Assembly: GCA_946616295.1 (NCBI GenBank)
Contig: CAMOIU010000004.1
Span: 1 to 64,000, forward strand
Source: CAG-791 sp002392385
GTDB taxonomy: Bacteria > Bacillota > Clostridia > Lachnospirales > Lachnospiraceae
Direction of reading: 5' to 3'
Length of the DNA stretch: 64,000 nucleotides
Shown here: positions 16,653-25,500 of the stretch, in pieces
How the letters are laid out: each line of letters begins with the position of its first letter
Numbering within the stretch: the stretch's first letter is position 1
Position numbers and translations under genes: made by a program
Notes under the pieces: generated by a model
What the model was told of the DNA's origin: nothing
Databases searched by the model: none
What the model saw: the letters and a program-made list of their open reading frames with translations, nothing else

Positions 16653-18102
16653 CTCTCTTTCCATAGTGTCCTCCGTACCCGTACCCATATCTGCCGTAAC
16701 CGTAGCCATAGGCATAACTGCCTATGTTTCCGAATCTTCCGGAGCTTGCGTAGTTGAAGACGCAGCCCAGCAGACGGTGCCCAGCGCCATTCAGGGAATC
16801 GATCTTATCGTTGATCTGCCTGGCCTCCATGAAGTGCTGGCGCACCACGATCATGGCCACATCCGTCATATCCGCCAGCTCCTCCGCGTCCGCCACCAGC
16901 TGCATGGGGGAGGAGTCCACGATCACATAGTCGTAGTCCTCACAGGCCCTCCGAATGATGGCCCGCATCCTGCCCGAGGACAGCATCTCCATGGTCTGGG
17001 GCATGGCGTTCTTGTTCAGGATACAGGAGACACCGGAGCCCGGTGCCTTATGGACCAGCCGCCCATAATCGCTGACTTCCTCTCCCTCCTCCAGCAGGTA
17101 CTCACTGAGGCCGGTGAATTCCACCTCTGCCATGTTCAGGACCTTATAGAGGGAAGGCTTACGGAAGTCCGCGTCCACAAGCAGGACAGACGCCCCTTCC
17201 TGGGCCAGGGCCAGGGCCAGGTTGGCGGAGACCGTTGACTTGCCCTCGTTCTCCGTCACGCTGGTCACCAGAAGGGACCGGGCCTTCCTGTCCCGCATCA
17301 GGTTGGCGGTCCGGTTGGCCAGCTTCTTGAGAGTCTCCACATAGCGGAAGCTGGTCGTCGGATTAGTGATCAGGATACTGGTCTTGTCCTTGCGGAAGCG
17401 GGCGAAGAAGGATTTGTTCTTGTGTTCCATATGGATGGTGGCCAGAAGCCGGGTGTCCAGCTTGCGTTCCACGTCCCCGCTGCTCCTGACCGTATCGCGG
17501 AGCATGGACAGGAAGGCCAGAAGGAGGATGGCCGCCGCTGCCGCCGCTGCCATGACCTTGACGGCCAGGATGCCGGGATTGATGGGATTGACCGGGCTGG
17601 CGTTGGCTCTGGGGGGCTCGAGCAGGGTCAGCCGGATATTGCCCAGCAGGTCGTCGGACAGGATGGTGTAATTGTTCAGGATTCCCTTCATCTCATGGAA
17701 GGAGATCTCCGGCGTCTCGGCCTCCACGGTCAGTACCAGCAGGTTGGAATTGGGAATGATCTCCGCCCGGGTGGTGCCGTGGAAGGCATCCATCCCCATC
17801 TCCTTGGCGATCATGGTGCGCAGCACACTGCTGTTGAGCAATCTGGAGAGATTGCCGGCAGAGTTGGAGGCGGACCTGAGATTGTTGTAAATGTCATTGT
17901 AGGTGCCCGTCGCCGTGACCACCATGGTCGTCCGGGTCGCATAGCGGGGCTTATAGGCATTCATGGTCAGCACATAGGTCAGCAGACCCGCGCTGACGGT
18001 GATCAGCACGACCGTCAGCCACTCCCGCAGCACATCATGAAGGATACTGTTAAGATCTACTGTAATGCCTCCCGGCGAACTGACTGCGATTCTCTCTTCC
18101 AT
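16645..18102 (-). CDS. Wzz-fused bacterial tyrosine kinase (BY-kinase), copy 1
   Basis: 485-aa fused Wzz/BY-kinase. The N-terminal helix lies near residues 28-48 and the second near 180-200. Walker A is TENEGKSTVSANLALALA (about 280), Walker A' VLLVDADFRKP (about 305), Walker B YDYVIVDSSP (about 390). The C-terminus ends in a shorter Tyr/Gly cluster (YAYGYGYGRYGYGYGG). It is only distantly similar to the second kinase encoded immediately downstream: the motif surroundings differ (NAMPQTMEMLSS against NPTELLSSPAAA). So this is an old paralogous pair rather than a fresh duplication. Capsule regulation by autophosphorylation is the family role. How two such kinases share one locus is not explained by the standard scheme. 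Confidence 0.92.
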   Translation of the reverse strand: MEERIAVSSPGGITVDLNSILHDVLREWLTVVLITVSAGLLTYVLTMNAYKPRYATRTTMVVTATGTYNDIYNNLRSASNSAGNLSRLLNSSVLRTMIAKEMGMDAFHGTTRAEIIPNSNLLVLTVEAETPEISFHEMKGILNNYTILSDDLLGNIRLTLLEPPRANASPVNPINPGILAVKVMAAAAAAAILLLAFLSMLRDTVRSSGDVERKLDTRLLATIHMEHKNKSFFARFRKDKTSILITNPTTSFRYVETLKKLANRTANLMRDRKARSLLVTSVTENEGKSTVSANLALALAQEGASVLLVDADFRKPSLYKVLNMAEVEFTGLSEYLLEEGEEVSDYGRLVHKAPGSGVSCILNKNAMPQTMEMLSSGRMRAIIRRACEDYDYVIVDSSPMQLVADAEELADMTDVAMIVVRQHFMEARQINDKIDSLNGAGHRLLGCVFNYASSGRFGNIGSYAYGYGYGRYGYGYGGHYGKRDE

Positions 18103-18133
18103 GCTATATCTCCATCAGGCCCAGGCCTGCCGC

Positions 18134-19051
18134 TTATCGAACCACCACATACAGATAAGTATGTCCCGTGACCGTCTCATTATTGGTAAGCACCAGGGAC
18201 ACGCTGTACTTGACCCGATAGGTGCCCTCCTCCTCCGTATTGACGTTCTTGCCGCCCTCGACCTTGATCAGGCTGCGCTCGATCTGCATGCGCTGGCTGT
18301 CGATCTGGGAGTCCTCCTCTTCGTAATAGCCCTCTTCCAGCTCCCGTTCCAGCTGCTCCACGATCTTATATTCACGGTTGCCCAGAATGACCGACTGCAG
18401 ATACTTGCCGGACTTGAACTTGTCTCCCTTGTTGAGGTAGACGACGTAGGAGTTCAGTGTGATCCTGGGAATATACTGCTGGTTGGGGTCCAGGATCTCA
18501 ATGAGGACAGGCAGGGTCGTCACATCCCCGGCGCTGTTGGAGACCTGGAAGGACACCTCATATTCTCCTATCTGATCCGTTGTGATCGGGTTGTCCACGA
18601 TCAGCTTGACCGCGGAGGTTATATCCCCGTCCATACAGTCCGTGGCGCTGATCTTCAGGTTGACCGCGCCCGGATAGTATTGAAAGGGCTCCGTGATCAC
18701 GAACCGGGGCGGGGTATAATCCGTATACTGGATCTCCCTGGTGGCCCGGGACAGATGATTATCGGAATCAAAGGCGACATAAGTCACCAGCCGTTTCCGG
18801 CCCGCGTAGAAATTGGAAATATTCTCGACCGACAGGGCGTCGGTGACGTCGCCGTCCTTGCTGTCCGTGGCCCTGACGCCCTCCAGCAGCCTGTCCTCGC
18901 CATCCTCCACACTGATCTCGATCAGACTGTCTTCCATGGTGATGGCCGGGGGCCTTGTATCGACAGACGCCCGGTTCTTGAACAGATAGGCTCCCAGCAG
19001 GACCAGGGATATCGCAAACAATAACTGGCTGAATCTTCTGAAAATAAGCAT
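18134..19051 (-). CDS. Membrane-anchored DUF5011/Ig-like domain protein
   Basis: 305-aa protein with one N-terminal helix (FSQLLFAISLVLLGAYLF, residues 6-23) and an extracellular part with repeated Ig-like modules. Two copies of the D-S-K-D-G-D-V-T / D-C-M-D-G-D-I-T type motif (about residues 64 and 140) and the T-x-P-P-x-x-x-x-x-x-P lead-ins mark DUF5011/HYR-type folds. The C-terminal third is acidic and may be helical (LERELEEGYYEEEDSQID). The chosen ATG has GGAGAGTAGA just upstream; a longer reading would run into the ABC exporter gene. It sits between the exporter and the BY-kinases and ends 31 bases before the first kinase start. Function unknown; a periplasm-side partner of the assembly machine is plausible. 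Confidence 0.8.
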   Translation of the reverse strand: MLIFRRFSQLLFAISLVLLGAYLFKNRASVDTRPPAITMEDSLIEISVEDGEDRLLEGVRATDSKDGDVTDALSVENISNFYAGRKRLVTYVAFDSDNHLSRATREIQYTDYTPPRFVITEPFQYYPGAVNLKISATDCMDGDITSAVKLIVDNPITTDQIGEYEVSFQVSNSAGDVTTLPVLIEILDPNQQYIPRITLNSYVVYLNKGDKFKSGKYLQSVILGNREYKIVEQLERELEEGYYEEEDSQIDSQRMQIERSLIKVEGGKNVNTEEEGTYRVKYSVSLVLTNNETVTGHTYLYVVVR

Positions 19052-19107
19052 TCTACTCTCCGGAGCCCGGCTGCGGGCTTCTAATAGCGGTCGTTGACCG
19101 TCTTCTG

Positions 19108-20895
19108 TCAGCAATCCATTATGATCTGTGCAGCTTCTTCCCTTGTGAGCTCCCTGACCTGGGTCTGCTGGACGCGGTATATCCGCGTACACAGATTCAA
19201 AACCCCGGCGTGATGGGTGGTAACGATACAGGTCTTGTTGGGGCAGGCCTGCCGGATATTCTGAAGGACCTGACGCTCAGTCTGTGCATCCAGGGCACTG
19301 GTGGCCTCATCGAGCAGCAGGACCGGGGCATCTCGGAGCATGGCGCGGGCGATGGCCAGGCGCTGTGCCTGTCCCTCGGAGAGCCCCCTGCCCCGCTCCC
19401 CCAGCGTGCTGTCGATAGTCTTAGGCAGCTTCTGGACGAAGTCCCAGGCGCAGCTGATCTTCAGGGCTTCTTTAATCTCCTCGTCCGTAGCGGTAGTGTT
19501 CACAATCCGCATGTTCTCGGCGATGGTACCGGACATGATCGTGTTTCCCTGGGGCACATAGGTAAAGAGCATCCGACTGTCGGCATCCATATCCATTTCC
19601 GCACCATCGGAAGCCTGCAGAAAAACCCGCCCGCTGTCAGGGGAGATGAGACCCAAAATGAGACGAATCAGGGTTGTCTTGCCCTCTCCGGAAGGTCCCA
19701 CCAGCGCGACAATTTCCCCGGGAGAGGCTTGCAGGTCGGAGTCCCGAATGACTTCCGTCCCCTGCACATAGGAATAACTGACATTGTCAAACGTCACCGT
19801 CAGCCTGCCGTCCTCCCGCATATAGTTGATCTGGCTGTCATCCTCTGCGTGCTGCTCCCGGGGGAGTTGTACAAGTTCCCGAATTCGGTGGGCAGAGACT
19901 GAACTGTTAAGAAAGCCAGGAATGATCCCTGCCACGTTGCTGAAAGCGCTTGAGAGGTTTGCGCGCTGCTCCAGGAACAGCGTCATAGTGCCATAGGTGA
20001 TCTGTCTCGTCCAAAGGCGGAACAGGCAATAGCCGAAAGCGATATACTGGACAATCATCTTTAGAATGGAAGAGAAAACTCCCACCTTTATGGAGAAAAG
20101 GTTATACTCAAGGCTCATCTCCCGGTAGCGGGTCTGAATCGCGCGGAGTTTCTCTCCGAAAAGAGACATGATGCCAAAGGACTTGACCGTGTCCATGTTA
20201 TAGAGGCTCTCCGTCTCGAAGGTCATCATCTCGCTGCTGATTTCCCGCACTCTCCTGCTGTACTGCCTCTGTCTGCGGATCAGAAAGCGGGACATCAGGA
20301 GCATGACCGGCGCACTCAGGAAGGAAAGCAGGGCCATAATCCTGTCATAATGCCAGATCACCAGGAAAGTGGCGATAAAGTTATAGATCACAATTACCAC
20401 GGAAGGAAGCCAGCTGATGGCATTGGACGAAACTGTTCCGACATCCGAATTGAATCGGTTCAGGATATCCCCGTTCCGGTACTGGATGATGTCACTCCAT
20501 CTGGCATCCATGATCTTGTCATAGATGTCCGCCTGGATGTCATTGCTGATCCCGATGCTGAGCTTGGCTGAGAAGCGCTTCACCAAGTTGGTAAAGAGCA
20601 GGGTGGTCAATGAACTGGTCAGCACGATCACAGCCATAATCCCCAGCTTCTCTGTCTGAAAACCCGTAATAATATCTATCAGGTACTTGGAGGCCACACT
20701 GGTGATCAGGCGCAGGGTCGTACTGAGAACGCCAATCAGCGTATAGAATACGATCGCACCTTTGTATCTCCTGCTGTAGGAGAAGATCCACCGCCAGTCG
20801 TCGAGGATCTCCGCGATCGTTCCGTCTTTCATATGTTCGAGAAGACGCCCATAGGATGTTCCGCCGGTTTTTCTGTTATCCATTTGTTCAATCAT
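19108..20895 (-). CDS. ABC exporter, fused permease-ATPase
   Basis: Half-size ABC transporter of about 595 aa: six-helix exporter domain (about residues 45-330), then an ATPase with Walker A GPSGEGKTTLIRL (about 402), signature LSEGQAQRLAIARAM (about 505) and Walker B VLLLDEATSALD. It lacks an N-terminal C39 peptidase domain, so it does not itself cleave double-glycine leaders. The start overlaps the end of the small lipoprotein gene; ATGs at 20895 and 20883 are both possible. It follows the PqqD-like, kinase and peptide genes in one direction, like exporters of lasso-peptide clusters, so a modified peptide is a reasonable cargo. Lipid or multidrug export cannot be excluded. Confidence 0.9.
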   Translation of the reverse strand: MIEQMDNRKTGGTSYGRLLEHMKDGTIAEILDDWRWIFSYSRRYKGAIVFYTLIGVLSTTLRLITSVASKYLIDIITGFQTEKLGIMAVIVLTSSLTTLLFTNLVKRFSAKLSIGISNDIQADIYDKIMDARWSDIIQYRNGDILNRFNSDVGTVSSNAISWLPSVVIVIYNFIATFLVIWHYDRIMALLSFLSAPVMLLMSRFLIRRQRQYSRRVREISSEMMTFETESLYNMDTVKSFGIMSLFGEKLRAIQTRYREMSLEYNLFSIKVGVFSSILKMIVQYIAFGYCLFRLWTRQITYGTMTLFLEQRANLSSAFSNVAGIIPGFLNSSVSAHRIRELVQLPREQHAEDDSQINYMREDGRLTVTFDNVSYSYVQGTEVIRDSDLQASPGEIVALVGPSGEGKTTLIRLILGLISPDSGRVFLQASDGAEMDMDADSRMLFTYVPQGNTIMSGTIAENMRIVNTTATDEEIKEALKISCAWDFVQKLPKTIDSTLGERGRGLSEGQAQRLAIARAMLRDAPVLLLDEATSALDAQTERQVLQNIRQACPNKTCIVTTHHAGVLNLCTRIYRVQQTQVRELTREEAAQIIMDC

Positions 20896-21118
20896 CCGGA
20901 GTGAGGGCGCCTTCTGAATCTTCTCCAATTGTGATACTGACAGAATCTTCCGCCTGCATCGTTTTCACAGTGGTTTCTTCTGTAGATTCTTCCACAGTAT
21001 CTTCGACGGTTTCCTTAATTTCGGGCTCTCCGTTCTCTTTCGCGTTTTTATTTCCGCAGCTGCAGGCAACAATCGTAAGGCTGCATAGAAGCAGCACTCT
21101 ACAAATCATTCTTCTCAT
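20888..21118 (-). CDS. Small acidic lipoprotein
   Basis: About 76-aa secreted lipoprotein. The signal peptide RRMICRVLLLCSLTIVACSC has a lipobox ending at IVAC, and the mature part is short, low-complexity and rich in Glu/Thr/Val (EETVED-type runs). The ATG at 21118 has AGGAAAGGG about ten bases upstream; a longer reading adds 15 residues with no helix. It overlaps the exporter start, so the two are coupled. A similar small lipoprotein is encoded at 38689-38982. Function unknown; possibly a spacer or accessory lipoprotein of the exporter. Confidence 0.7.
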   Translation of the reverse strand: MRRMICRVLLLCSLTIVACSCGNKNAKENGEPEIKETVEDTVEESTEETTVKTMQAEDSVSITIGEDSEGALTPDD

Positions 21119-21172
21119 CGTCACTAATCCCTTTCCTAATTGAACCAGTTGCGGGTAAACCATTGCTTTTAA

Positions 21173-21451
21173 CTATACTATGGGGATTATGTATCCTTTA
21201 TCAGACAGACTCTCCAGAAACAAGTTGATTCCAGGCGCAATTTCTTCCTTGTCCAGTACAAACTCTTCCGAAGCGGTTTCCAGCATTTCTTTATAACTCT
21301 TCCCATCTTCCAACAATCTCCAGAAATAAGCCCCTGTCTCATTGATCTGTTGGATATAAGGCAGTTCCAGCTGCGCTTTGCCATAGGCTATCAAAAGATA
21401 CTGACCGGCAACCTCTTCCAGAGTTACTTTCGGATGTACAGAAAACTTCAT
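21173..21451 (-). CDS. PqqD-like RRE protein
   Basis: 92-aa stand-alone PqqD-family protein, the RiPP recognition element fold that binds leader peptides. The pattern is clear: short beta strands (GQYLLIAYGKAQLELPYI), then the conserved LNETGAYFW-type turn (here INETGAYFWRLLEDGK, about residues 35-50), then a helical bundle ending LSDKGYI. The gene starts one base after the HprK-like gene stop, with GGAGAATTC upstream. In lasso and related clusters such a protein (B1) presents the precursor to modifying enzymes. Here no B2 peptidase or C cyclase gene is seen nearby, so the processing differs. Confidence 0.85.
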   Translation of the reverse strand: MKFSVHPKVTLEEVAGQYLLIAYGKAQLELPYIQQINETGAYFWRLLEDGKSYKEMLETASEEFVLDKEEIAPGINLFLESLSDKGYIIPIV

Positions 21452-21452
21452 A

Positions 21453-22190
21453 TCATGAATTCTCCAGCGAACTGATCAAATTATCCAGCAAGGCTGATGA
21501 GGGATAATCTCCCTTATTGACAAAAGAGTATATCGGTACACTTTGAATCAACTGTTCAGCAAAATGGCAGATCTTGCGCACAGTTTCCAAGTCAGGAGCA
21601 GAATAAATAATCTGCTCCATAACTGGCAGCACGGACTTATCGGGGTTTAATATTTCCAATTCATTCTCTTTCCCCTGTTTCAAAGCAATAATTCCCCTCA
21701 GAGGTCCGCTTCTTTTCGTGCTGCCCCATCCTTCCTTTCCGTTCCAAGGGGATGGATATGTCCAAATATTCCCGTCCTCTGACCTCTTAAGTATCGGTTT
21801 GTCTCCACAGATAATCCTGTAGCGATTACCAAACAGATGTCGTAAGTTTCTGAATTGTGTGCTCTTACCTGTTCCGCTCGGAGCAGTAAGTATGTATGCA
21901 CTCTGGTTCCGAACAAATGCCACACCATGGAACATCACACAGTCTAACTGTGTCAGGTAATCTGATGCCAGTTCTGTGAGTGCATCAAATTCAGCCAGTT
22001 CCGGCAGATTGTCGGTTTCACTGATATACCGTTCAATCAGCTCTTCAGGAGCATAAAGCCATTCTCTACGGCACGAAAGGTCTGCATCTTTCTTCTCATA
22101 AGAGCGAAACAGCATTCCGGTTCCGTTATAACGCAGCCGAAATGCCACCTCTGCTCCTGCAAGTGTTACAACAATTCTATGATTCATCAT
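21453..22190 (-). CDS. HprK-like P-loop kinase (peptide serine kinase type)
   Basis: 245-aa protein resembling the C-terminal kinase domain of HPr kinase, of the kind found next to PqqD genes in lasso-type clusters. The P-loop is TAPSGTGKSTQF (about residues 118-129), followed by ICGDKPILK (about 146) in place of the HprK second catalytic loop, and PSPWNGKEGWG (about 165), a motif I associate with these peptide kinases. In paeninodin-type systems the homologue phosphorylates the precursor C-terminal serine. Here the likely substrate is the 106-aa peptide encoded 60 bases upstream, or a lipid-linked sugar. Catalytic assignments are by analogy. Confidence 0.8.
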   Translation of the reverse strand: MMNHRIVVTLAGAEVAFRLRYNGTGMLFRSYEKKDADLSCRREWLYAPEELIERYISETDNLPELAEFDALTELASDYLTQLDCVMFHGVAFVRNQSAYILTAPSGTGKSTQFRNLRHLFGNRYRIICGDKPILKRSEDGNIWTYPSPWNGKEGWGSTKRSGPLRGIIALKQGKENELEILNPDKSVLPVMEQIIYSAPDLETVRKICHFAEQLIQSVPIYSFVNKGDYPSSALLDNLISSLENS

Positions 22191-22250
22191 AGTTTCTCAT
22201 TGTGAAGGTGCAGGGAAACCAGCCAAGCGGTTTCCCTGCACCACATTCAA

Positions 22251-22571
22251 TCATTCACCTGTTCCGGGAGCAACAGCAGTACTTGTATCATCGCCGGTCA
22301 GACCTTCCAGAACTGTAGGAACCTCCGGGACAATATCAGGTTCCACGATCTCAACAGGATCGGCCTCCGGTTCTGAAACAGAATCAGGATTTTCAGCAGG
22401 CATCAATAATATATCTGGCTGAGTATTGCTGCTGTTTCCTCCATCTCCGGTTTCATTGGTATCCCAATCATCATCCGGGGAGCCCGATCCTCCGGGAGAT
22501 ATTCTTGCCATGTTGATTCCCGCCAACATCACTGTCGAAAACATCAGCGGATCTGTATATTTTTTCTTCAT
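22251..22571 (-). CDS. Candidate precursor peptide / small acidic protein
   Basis: 106-aa protein with no recognised domain. The N-terminus MKKKYTDPLMFSTVMLAGIN looks like a RiPP leader (K-K-K-Y-x-x-P followed by a short hydrophobic helix). Next come a Gly/Ser/Pro/Asp segment (ISPGGSGSPDDDWD, about residues 24-37) and a long acidic Glu/Pro/Asp/Val tail ending APGTGE. It lies between the giant surface protein and the HprK-like kinase gene, with GGGAGG nine bases before the ATG. The order peptide, kinase, PqqD, lipoprotein, exporter suggests it is the substrate. The long acidic tail is unlike classical short cores, so it may instead be a secreted spacer protein. No function is proven. Confidence 0.6.
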   Translation of the reverse strand: MKKKYTDPLMFSTVMLAGINMARISPGGSGSPDDDWDTNETGDGGNSSNTQPDILLMPAENPDSVSEPEADPVEIVEPDIVPEVPTVLEGLTGDDTSTAVAPGTGE

Positions 22572-22591
22572 AGGTCTATACCTCCCGTTTG

Positions 22592-25500
22592 TCAGCGAAC
22601 TGTCACAGAATTGTTTTTATATTTGCAAGTCCGTGTCTCTCCAGTCACTTTTGTTCCGTCCGGGGTCACCCAATAGACATTGACCTTAAAAGTGTCCTTT
22701 TTGGCCAGCTTTTTCACGGTTGCCGTGCCTTGAAACTTGTAAGTATACTTAGGTTTCTTTTTTGTGCCGGTGTTTGTTTTGGACTTCGTTTTCAGTGAGG
22801 CAGAAGATGTATTACCATCGTTGTTGATATTTACACCTACTTCTGCAAACTTATTCGTATTTTTTATTGACACCTTCACATTGAAAACTACATTCCCTGT
22901 CTTATTTTTCTTACGGGCAAAGGATACTTTGACATCTTTTTTGCTGACATACTTGGCATAAACAGTCATGTCGCCAGTAATTTTCGAGAAATCCGCAGGA
23001 ACTGTAAGTTTCTTATCCTGGTACCAGCCAGCAAACATATATCCAGACTTTGCTTTATATGTAATCTTGCCGGTCTGGTCTCCTTCTTCTACAGTTTGTG
23101 TATCTGTCGAATTACTGTAAACCTTTGTAATCGTGTAACTCAGATTATCGGAAGGAGCAAAGAGCATAGCCTTGCTTCTGACTGACATTGCTGTTGCCGC
23201 TAAGAGTCTGTTTACAAACTCAGCTTTTGTACCTATGGTCTTGAGTCCAGTCTTTGTATTTGGCTCAAGGTCTGTAGCGTCATAAATATCGTCTACAGGA
23301 TCATGTCCGATCCATCCCGTGAAGCAAACATTCGGACTGTACTGAGCATATCTGCTGTCCGTATCATCAAACCTGATCATGCGGTCTCTGAAACCGGTAA
23401 CCTTGATGTTATCCTGTGTTACCCAGTAACCTCTGATCTGAACAGTTGCCTTGGCCTTCACATAATCTGTGATCTGGAAAGCTCCAAGGGCAGCCCCTTC
23501 GGTGCCCATGCTCTCACCATTGATTACCTCAACAGTAACACCGCTCTTCTCAACACTGTACTGGAGAGCAGGATCTTCTGTGTACTGGTCATCTCCAGCC
23601 CCACTGGCATCAGGATTAATAATCACACCGCAGCGTTGATAATCAGTCTTACCGGCTGAATCTGCATCAACATTAACGATTCCATACAGGTCCATAATGA
23701 GTCCATTATGGTTTCTGTTATAGACCACATAGGCCATCGGCTTAAGGTAGTTATAATCAACTTCCTTCAGGTAGAAATAATCACCATTATGAGGCTCCAA
23801 TGTCTTTCCGGAGGCTGTACAGGCTTTACCCTTGGTTCCGTTCTCATCAGACTCATAATAGCCGCCGTACAGGTAACCCTTTGTGATGCCCGGCACAGTC
23901 TCCTGCTCTTCCAGGGTCTTCTGGGCGGTGAGATTCACCGTGCCGTCCGGCATAGGATACCACTTGATCACACCCTGCGAGGAGTAGTACACGTAGTAGC
24001 CGGGGATCTTCTCCCAGACTGCGTACAGAGCCTCAAGAGGTGCCACCTCATCCGCCGCGACCTGCTCGTAATCATACTTGCGGGTCTCCGCATTATAAGT
24101 GATGAAGAGCTCCGTCTTGTTCGTTGAGCCGGAGTTGTCCTCGGTGGCTTTGGTCCAGCCGAGGAAGGTATAGCCCTTACGCTCCGGGATGGTCTCTCCG
24201 GCCTTCAGGCCATACACATCGACAGCTTCGTTGATCTTAATGCCTGTGTCTTCGCGGTATGCAGTGCCGGAACCGTCGTTCTTAAACCACTTGATACGGG
24301 TAGGCTTCTCCTCCTCCGGTGTTGCATATTCGGCCCTGACATGGACAGTATAGCTATAGGTCTTGCCCTTTTCAATGTCATCTATGGTTACAACATGACC
24401 GTCCTCGTCCTTGATCTGGGCATTGTCCACCAGAACAGCGAAGATCTCACCCGGAAGAACAGTCTTGTCAGTATCTTCAAACGCGGAACCGTTCCACTTC
24501 TGAACGACCCAGTGAGAGAAGACCTTGCCTGTCGGCGGTGTCGACGCCGCGCCTGCCACAGCGTTGGAATTGTCTATATACAGCGTAGTGTCGTGCGGCT
24601 CATTCGCTCCGCCGTTGGGGTCATAGAGAACGCCGATGCCGTCCGCGCCTTCGGTCGTCTTGCTCCACCTGGCATAGAGATCAAATCTCTTCGTGACCCA
24701 GAAGCGATCCTTGCCCGGTGTGGAAGAATCACCGTCATCATCCCAGCCGTTAATATCGCTGTTATAGGTCGCGCCGTCGCCCCACTTGTTCATAGGGTCC
24801 GTGAAATCTGTCGTCTTGTTATAAGGCGTTGTCACTGTGGTCTCGTTCAGCATCATGCTGGACGGGAAACCGTTGGACAGTGCCTCATCCAGATACCAGC
24901 CATAGAAGTCATACCCGGTCCGCTTGCCCGTAGGTGTAGAGATCTTGCTGCCGTAGGAAACGCGGAAGTTTGTCGCCTGGTTATCCGATCCCCAGGTCAA
25001 TGTCGTGTCGCGCCCCGCATTAGGATGCAGGAAGACACGATACTGGATCTGACGCCACTTGGCATATACAGTGATGCCGCCCTGGGTCATCTTGTCGAAG
25101 GTATAGGGCTGCGTGCAGGCCTCATCGATGCACCAGCCTTCGAAAACGAATCCGTCGTGGTAGGTCGTCGGGGTATAGGCATCTTCCCCGCCCTTGTTAT
25201 AGGAAGAGATATCCTGGTTGTAAGGAATCTTGGCCGTGGTATCCAGACGTACTTCATTCCTGTAATGAAGCGGGTTGTTATTGGCATCGACGTAGACGCC
25301 GTCCATGTAGGTTATGGGGTACTCGTCACGGGTGTAGTAGCAGAGCAGGTAGTTTACATTAGAGTTATTCCATACGGTATTCCTCTTATTAGAGTATTCT
25401 CCTGTTGTTGCATTATAGTTGCCGTATCCTTCCGGGGGATAATCTGTCCCTCCCTTCGTAAAGCCGACCAGGCTGATATAATCCTCTGCCTCTGTAAAGA

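Noticed and set aside
20888..22571. Complete lasso-peptide cluster
   Set aside because: No transglutaminase-like B2 peptidase or asparagine-synthase-like cyclase gene is present nearby; only RRE, kinase and exporter parts are seen.
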